64,000 bases of DNA from Exophiala sp. HKRS030 (lineage: Eukaryota > Ascomycota > Eurotiomycetes > Chaetothyriales > Herpotrichiellaceae). Shown one piece after another: positions 58,501-64,000 of the stretch. A program made the position numbers and the translations under genes. Within the stretch, counting starts at the first letter, position 1. The number at the start of each line of letters is the position of its first letter. The stretch is taken from NCBI GenBank assembly GCA_023897205.1, contig JAHWDD010000033.1:639714-703713 (forward strand). Reading direction: 5' to 3'. A model generated the notes under the pieces. That model saw nothing but the letters and a program-made list of their open reading frames with translations. It searched no databases and was not told where the DNA came from.

Positions 58501-59569
58501 TGACACGATGCGGGTCGCGTTCCGGACTTTCGTTACGTGACAAGTCTGAAAATTCCAGGGGTAGGCCTAGAATCTTTCGAGCTTTGGTTGAAAGGCTGGA
58601 AGCAGATCGCATTTGTTCTTCGGGTAATGCATCAGGTGAGATTCTGCCATCCTCGGGATCATCGACGTGTGCCAAATCCTCCTCGAGCTCGTCAAAAGCC
58701 AATTCATCGGCAAGATTTGTCGATAATCCGTTGTGGAAACTCAAAACAGAGACGCGCCCTCCATGAGCTTCACTGTTCAACGAGTTGGCACTGTGTCTCC
58801 GACCCCTTCGCGTCAAGATGGATGCTTTGCTGGGACTTTCCATGATACTGTTTCTGCTCTGACAGTTACGTTCTGTGGGTGAGACTGGTTGTGGTTGAGC
58901 TTGAGCATTGGCAACCTCGCTCAACACCACTCTGAGGCGACCCTCTGCAATGTGGACTTTGGTTTCGAAGGCTCTTCGCTCAGCGAGCCAGGCTTCTTTA
59001 TCTTTGTCCCAGGAGGATTGCATCCTCTCGACGGCCTCTTCTTGGCTTTTGGCACGCCGTTGGCTCTGGTCAAGACGCTTGCGAAGGTCGGAGACATCAT
59101 TGAAAGCATCATCTCGTTCTTTTGCCAACTCGTTGAGGGCGGAAAGGGTCCCACCCTCTAGGAGTTGCATTTGCCTCTTGACGGAGCGAGTTTCCTTGTT
59201 GGCCTGAAGGATGTTGTTGTTGAGAACTTCATTCTGGGTTTGTGCGTTGTGCAGGCTGATTTCCAGCTTCTCGATATCATCGGTGCGGTTCTCGAGATCT
59301 CGCCTGAGGGACAAGATCTCGGAGACCAAGGAGGCATGAAGTGTAGGTGTGAACCTTCGAGGGTCAAGCGGGGATATCTTTTCATCCAAGGCTGGGTTGT
59401 CCGAATCATGGCTTCGTCGTCTGCCAGCCCGATCTTCAGGCATTGGAGGTGGTGTGGATGAGGGAGACATGTCGTCGTACCGTCGCGATCGTAAAGACTG
59501 AGAACTGGACGGGGTACGGTAAGGTGTATCTGTTGGCGAGGGCAGCATGTAGCTGATTTCTTGATCCAT
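55590..59569 (-). CDS. ApsA/Num1-like cortical protein with C-terminal PH domain, one apparent frameshift
   Basis: Two abutting long frames form one gene. The ATG at 59569 (MDQEISYMLPSPTD) starts the first; it ends at the GGGG run 57457-57460 (CCCC on the coding strand), where one added C gives SLPPEMKAILFQSR and runs into the second. A 51-base, stop-free intron lies at 56590-56540 (GTAAGT, CTGAC, ACAG) and its removal restores GRKLTIKSVLDVK. Total 1309 residues. An N-terminal coiled coil (about residues 85-220, SEILSLRRDLENRTDDIEKL) is followed by a long Ser/Pro disordered region and a PH domain at about 880-1050 (WVWLAPYERAVMW ... HYVWLTALSFL). This is the layout of Aspergillus ApsA, yeast Num1 and S. 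pombe Mcp5, which anchor dynein and mitochondria at the cell cortex for nuclear migration. It is shorter than A. nidulans ApsA. Confidence 0.85.
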
Positions 59570-60801
59570 GATTCGGCAGGATCGGATATTGAGCCACGGT
59601 TGGGTCAATGTCCCGTGGCGTGAAGAAGCATCCTCAGGTTCAACTGAGTCACGATACTCCTGGAGGTGACTAAACAAGGATGAAGTGAGTGTCGACCTCG
59701 CCCAGTAAGGATGGTGGCTCAGGCAATGCTCATATCTTTGCTCTTGGATGGCAGGGAAATGCGACGGCGTACAAGATGGCAGTGAAGAATCGCGGTCAAA
59801 GTGTTGACAAGGGCTTGATCACAGTTGGGTATGACGAGACGATAGACAGGCGGATGACAGTCAGGCCATGTGGATGAGGTGTCAAACGGGTCAACGGGCA
59901 TCAAGAAGAGAGGAACGTCAAAGATTGACAGGTGCGTAAGGGGAGAAGAGAGGCGGAATGGTGTTGGACCAGGTGTGGGAAGAAGTCTGGGGATCGACAG
60001 CGATGGACAGTGGATGTGAGTGGGCTGAATGTGGTCGAATGTGGTCAGATGTGGGCCACGATTAAATGGTTCAAGGTGCGTATGTGGTCCAGTCGATGGA
60101 GGGTAGGAGGAGTACAGGTCTGGAGGAGTTTGCTGCAGGCCGATTTGGTGTTGAATGCCAGACGAGAGCAGTGATAGAGGGACTTTGGTATGGTGGTGGT
60201 GGAGGTGTTGGAGGTGGTCGTTGGTCGCGGGTGTTGTGCGATTGTAGCGCGTCTGGGTTGACGGCGTGCATGGATCCCAAGAATTTGGGTTTTTTAGGCT
60301 GATCGACCGACAGGCTAGTTGCATATTAGACTGGGGGTCGATTGGGCTTGGGGATCTGAATGAAGGAATCATGGTGATTGTTTCAGGGGCAGCGAGGGTC
60401 AAGCCCAAGTACTGCACTGTGCTGCGATGGATGCGAAGGCAATAGAGGCGAGTGGTCAGAGGCCAGAGGGGGAGAGGTTTGAAGTGAGGTGAGGAAAAAA
60501 GGCAGGGATTGTAAGAGTAAGTTGGAGCCACCAAAGCCAATGAAAGCCCACGACGGTTTAGCGCAGGTACCGCAGGGTTGGAGGGAAGTTGGAGAGGCCG
60601 TGAGAGGCACCGGCGTGACCGGCTAGCTGCTTGGAGATGGCTGCATTGCTTGTAGGCATCGTTGATTGGGGGAGCCCCGGGGAGTGGAGGGGCGTCCACA
60701 GCCCGGAAAAGACCAGGGCTTAAGCTTGTCCAGGCCTTGGGATTGGTACGGAGTATTAACGGCCACCACGGCCCACGGGCGGGCCTGCAATCCTAACCCA
60801 C

Positions 60802-60830
60802 GCCCACTAGGTGCCCACTAGGTGCCCACT
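60802..60830. repeat. GCCCACTAGGT tandem repeat
   Basis: Two full 11-base units and one partial unit, head to tail, in the ApsA upstream region. Confidence 0.8.
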
Positions 60831-62480
60831 CGACTCTTCTGTTGGTATCGTGGATCCTGGATTTTCTCCAGGCACCATGATCAGTTCTGGACTAGTTGAA
60901 GAGACTAATAATATTTGCTACACTCTAAAGGACGACATCCGTGAGCTCCATCCCCAACTCCGTACTCCGTAGCCTGTGATGCGTGAATTTGCCGACGGCT
61001 TAAGCGGTGCGGCAGATGGAGTTTGGGGCATGATCGTGCATCTGGGCTGATCCAGTGCGCCAATGTCCCAAGTCCCAGGTTGCGTTGACGCTAATAGTTT
61101 AGCTCACCAGGGAAATCAGAATCAGAGTTGTGGCCTCGTGGTCGTGGTCGAGAGCACAGGGTCTGGGTGAAGAAGTGATAGGCAGGGGACAGCAGTTGGG
61201 TGATTTTGATTTATTCATGTAAGAAAATCTACTAGACAATCATGGACATAGCCGAGTAGATTTTGGGTAGACCAGCACGACCAGCTAGGTGACCAGTGAC
61301 CAGGAGCATCAAATTGAGGTCCATCCCGTGGATCATCCAGTCGTGCCAGTCAAATGGGTCGATCGTGATTCCTGGTTCCTGGCATGCTCACTGGATGGTG
61401 CAGGATGGTCCAGGATGGATGCAACAGAAAGTCCAGGCTAATGGGGCCTTGGTCAGGAACGGCTTGTAACCGAGAGCTTAGGGTCTGAAATGCCTGTTGA
61501 GGGCTCACGGCACGTACGGAGTACGCGGGCCACCTCCCTAGGTAGCCATGCCGGGGCGTACTTACTGGGCACCTGGAGGGGCTGTCGCCCAAAGATTTGG
61601 GCGTTGGTGGAGTCGGTGGAGTTTTGTGGGCGATGCACAGTACAGTAGCTACTAAGTTCGCTACTAGCCAGTGGTCAGTGCTTTGGAACGGCTCTTGTAA
61701 CCGACAGGTCAGGCTCAAGTCTAAAGTTGAGATTAGGATCACGAACTACTCCGTACTCCGTACACCCCGTACAATCTGTACATTACCCACCACTGCCCAC
61801 GTCCCCTCCCACACCTCCTACGGCTCACGGGCCTCTGGCAGGTGCCGTCCTTGATTCAGGGAAGCCTGACGCCGCATCGGACCGGGGAGGGGCATCCCTA
61901 GAGCGAAGCCAAGGCACCCGACGAAGATACGGAGTACACAGTACACAGGACAGGGACCTGCAAGATCACTTTCCTCCAGGCATCCAAGGGCTAACAGGAA
62001 CAACCAGCAGCGTATGTCCAGAGTACTCTCCAGGTGCTCCCAAATCCATACGTGTCCATAATCACAATACTGTCCTGTACGAACAAGCACACGCTAAATT
62101 GCCACCAAAGCCCCCAATGGTTTCAAAAACTGTTAGAGAGGGACTATGGCTGATTAGTGAGCCTACGTGAGTCCTGACTGGTGCGTGTAACTGGCCACTC
62201 GGAGGATTTTCCAATCATGATCTCGACTTGAAAAAAGTCCTTGTTAGCCTGGAAGTACCTAGTACCTAGTACCCAGTATGTATGCACCCCAAGTAGTACA
62301 GAGCCAGAGTAGAGAGCGAGAGTACAGAGGTTCCTTAGGTACTCTGTGCGCCCAACAGCCGGCCTGAGGGCCCTGGTTAATGGTTAAGGGCCCTGGCCTT
62401 CCAAGCCCTCGCAGACTCACAACCCCGTCAAGGGACCTGTACTGTAGGGAAGAGGCTGTGGCCACCCCCACCACAGCCCA

Positions 62481-62520
62481 CAGCCCTCTGCCCACTGCCC
62501 ACTACCCACTGCCCACTGCG
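62481..62520. repeat. GCCCACT-type imperfect tandem
   Basis: About five imperfect copies of a 7-base GCCCACT/ACCCACT unit in a C-rich stretch. Confidence 0.7.
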
Positions 62521-62688
62521 ACCTAACCTTTGAATTCCAGGCATATCCTTGGTCAAAGTAAAAAAAAGTGATACTTTCCACCTCACTTCAATTGCCGAAT
62601 GTTTGACGTAGTGCATGCAGCAAATTCTTTTCTTTGGTGTGAAAATGGTGCTATCACACTCATTCATGCATGAGGAATTTTCTTGGAT

Positions 62689-62716
62689 CGAGTACACGAG
62701 TACACGAGTACACGAC
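62689..62716. repeat. CGAGTACA octamer repeat
   Basis: Three exact head-to-tail copies of CGAGTACA followed by CGAC. Confidence 0.9.
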
Positions 62717-63024
62717 AGGCCCCACGAGGAGGCTCCATGCCAGCAATCATCCACTCATCCAAGCGTTGGAGGATTCAAGAACCAAGGCTCGAGCATCTTC
62801 AGCTTTGCCCTGGGCCATGGCATCCAGCCTGATTCTCCACGGTTTGTCACACTCTTTATTTGGTTGTCGATCCGTTCCTCGTCTATCCACGTCGTATCCG
62901 GCATCAGGCATGTCGCATGAACTGGTTCTAACTTCTGGTTCTCAAGGCCTCACAAGGGTTGAATCAAACGATGATAAGCTAGCAGAAGACTACTGTACTC
63001 CGTAGATGGTCTACAGGGAGCAGC

Positions 63025-63058
63025 TACTCCGTAAGGCACTCCGTAAGGGACTCCGTAT
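63025..63058. repeat. ACTCCGTAAGG tandem, three copies
   Basis: Three units built on the TACTCCGTA word (ACTCCGTAAGGC, ACTCCGTAAGGG, ACTCCGTATTG), showing local duplication of that motif. Confidence 0.85.
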
Positions 63059-64000
63059 TGTCTATAGATAAATCATACCTAACAAGAATGAAACCCTCCA
63101 CTCACTTTCGCTTCCACCTCTCGCTTACCATTGACGTATCAAGAATCCAAATTGTCACAAACGTCAGTGCCTTTTCATCACATTTGACCGTCGTACTGTA
63201 CGGAGTAGTTGCACATGCACGTGCGATCAATCACATACCCTTGTCATAACCTCACCTCTTCACACCTTTTAACACATGCACACACCGTGTACCCTGGCTC
63301 AACCCCTTCCGTGGCTTATCTGGCCAGAGCTCTATAGTCCGCTACGTGTTTCATCTTGCCACTATTTTATTATATTGCGAGACATTGCATCGCACTATGC
63401 CAGTTTTGTCTCTTTTCTTTTTTGGTGCTCGTACCCAACTTCTGCGACTCTTGACAAGACGGTTTGTAATTCCTCAACACTGGAACTGGTGAGTATGACA
63501 TAACCTCCAGATCCTATATCGACATTCAACAGGGACAACTTTGCTGTAATACAAGCACGAAGCCATAGCCCTCGTGCCCTATAACCCAAGGTCAATCCAG
63601 CCTACTCCTTCAAGGGTACGCCATTCGGCAAATTTCCAACTACCCTGCTTCACATCTCGGAGCTAACGACCAACCAAAAATCCACAAGTCATATCCAAGC
63701 ACCAAGGCAGAATCTGTCGGCCTCCGCAGCCTGGCTCCTTGTCTTTAATCCCTGCTAGATCAAACTGGAGTCAAGTCAGGTCATCCTTGAATCAAAGACT
63801 GCCCATGTCTCGTCCATTGAGCCCTGCTTTCAGAGTTCCACACTCAATAACCCTACTCTAGTTAGTCAGGCCACTACAATGGTCTACCCTAAAAGTTTTA
63901 CTCCCTGTCAGTTTTTGCGGGTCTAGTGGCTTGGCGGGCTTGGCGGATTCTCATTGGTCAGTTAAAGCGTCAATAGTAGTTGACTTTTCCAAGCATATGA

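Larger units (their letters stand above)
60747..63207. repeat. Cluster of TACGGAGTA / TACTCCGTA 9-mers
   Basis: Exact copies in either orientation at 60747, 60963, 61515, 61747, 61754 (overlapping), 61928, 62996, 63025 and 63199. Two more lie at 36431 and 52528, also outside genes. Random expectation for a given 9-mer on both strands of 64 kb is about half a copy. Confidence 0.85.
59570..64000. other. Right-end intergenic 4.4 kb, rich in short repeats
   Basis: ApsA leader and promoter, then a stretch without a supported gene. A long minus-strand frame (60699-59719) starts from a non-ATG codon and looks like antisense or leader sequence. The part 60.7-63.2 kb is crowded with TACGGAGTA/TACTCCGTA words, ACCTAG/GGTACC words and short tandem repeats. 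Confidence 0.5.

Noticed and set aside
59719..60699. 326-codon minus-strand frame upstream of ApsA
   Set aside because: Begins at a GTG, is Pro/Ser/His-rich without a domain, and overlaps the ApsA leader; reads like chance translation of C-rich DNA.

Overview
The window is nuclear DNA of a filamentous ascomycete (Pezizomycotina). Evidence: most genes carry short GT-AG introns (about 49-170 bases) with CTAAC/CTGAC-like branch points just before the acceptor; gene density is about one gene per 3-4 kb on both strands; and the gene set is typical of moulds (PFA4, PRP4, PTA1, an ApsA/Num1-type cortical protein, a Zn2Cys6 regulator, an ABCG transporter, an NCS1 permease). Several small conserved proteins look like Eurotiomycete (perhaps Chaetothyriales) families, but that placement is from memory and weak. 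No rRNA, tRNA, CRISPR or intact transposon was seen.

Layout: 1.2-2.2 kb DHDPS-like aldolase (-); 3.3-4.7 kb PFA4 palmitoyltransferase (-), divergent from a MutL homologue at 5.1-8.0 kb (+); 8.4-8.9 kb ACT-domain protein (-); 9.9-10.6 kb unknown protein with a duplicated YIGWV-x-W motif (-); 11.3-13.1 kb NCS1 permease (-), divergent from a hydantoinase/oxoprolinase-DUF917 protein at 15.3-18.6 kb (+); 19.2-21.7 kb PTA1/symplekin (-); 22.6-24.6 kb ABCG half-transporter (-), divergent from PRP4 at 25.4-27.1 kb (+); a 3.2 kb gene-poor stretch; a small two-exon unknown gene at 30.4-30.8 kb (+), convergent with a Zn2Cys6 regulator at 31.1-33.5 kb (-); 34.4-35.2 kb UPF0643-like protein (-); 36.7-38.0 kb adenosylhomocysteinase (+); 38.9-39.8 kb mitochondrial ATP synthase OSCP (+); 41.7-44.9 kb GH63-like glycosidase (-); 46.5-49.9 kb RAD5/HLTF-like SNF2-RING helicase (-); 50.9-51.6 kb conserved unknown protein (-); 53.5-54.6 kb probably secreted cytidine-deaminase-fold enzyme (+); 55.6-59.6 kb ApsA/Num1-like cortical PH protein (-); then 4.4 kb without a supported gene to the window end.

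Most genes are unrelated housekeeping functions. The one pairing that suggests a shared pathway is the divergent NCS1 permease and hydantoinase/DUF917 protein, which could be an uptake-plus-hydrolysis module for hydantoin-like or related cyclic amide compounds.

The most striking property of the window is that six otherwise intact genes (MutL, Zn2Cys6 regulator, SNF2 helicase, the 51 kb conserved protein, the deaminase and ApsA) are each interrupted once, and in every case adding one base to a short homopolymer (five C runs on the coding strand, one A run) restores a full frame that also fits the splice phases. This looks like systematic homopolymer under-calling in the assembly rather than six pseudogenes. 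A second notable signal is the 9-mer TACGGAGTA (or its complement), found eleven times, nine of them in 60.7-63.2 kb, all outside genes.
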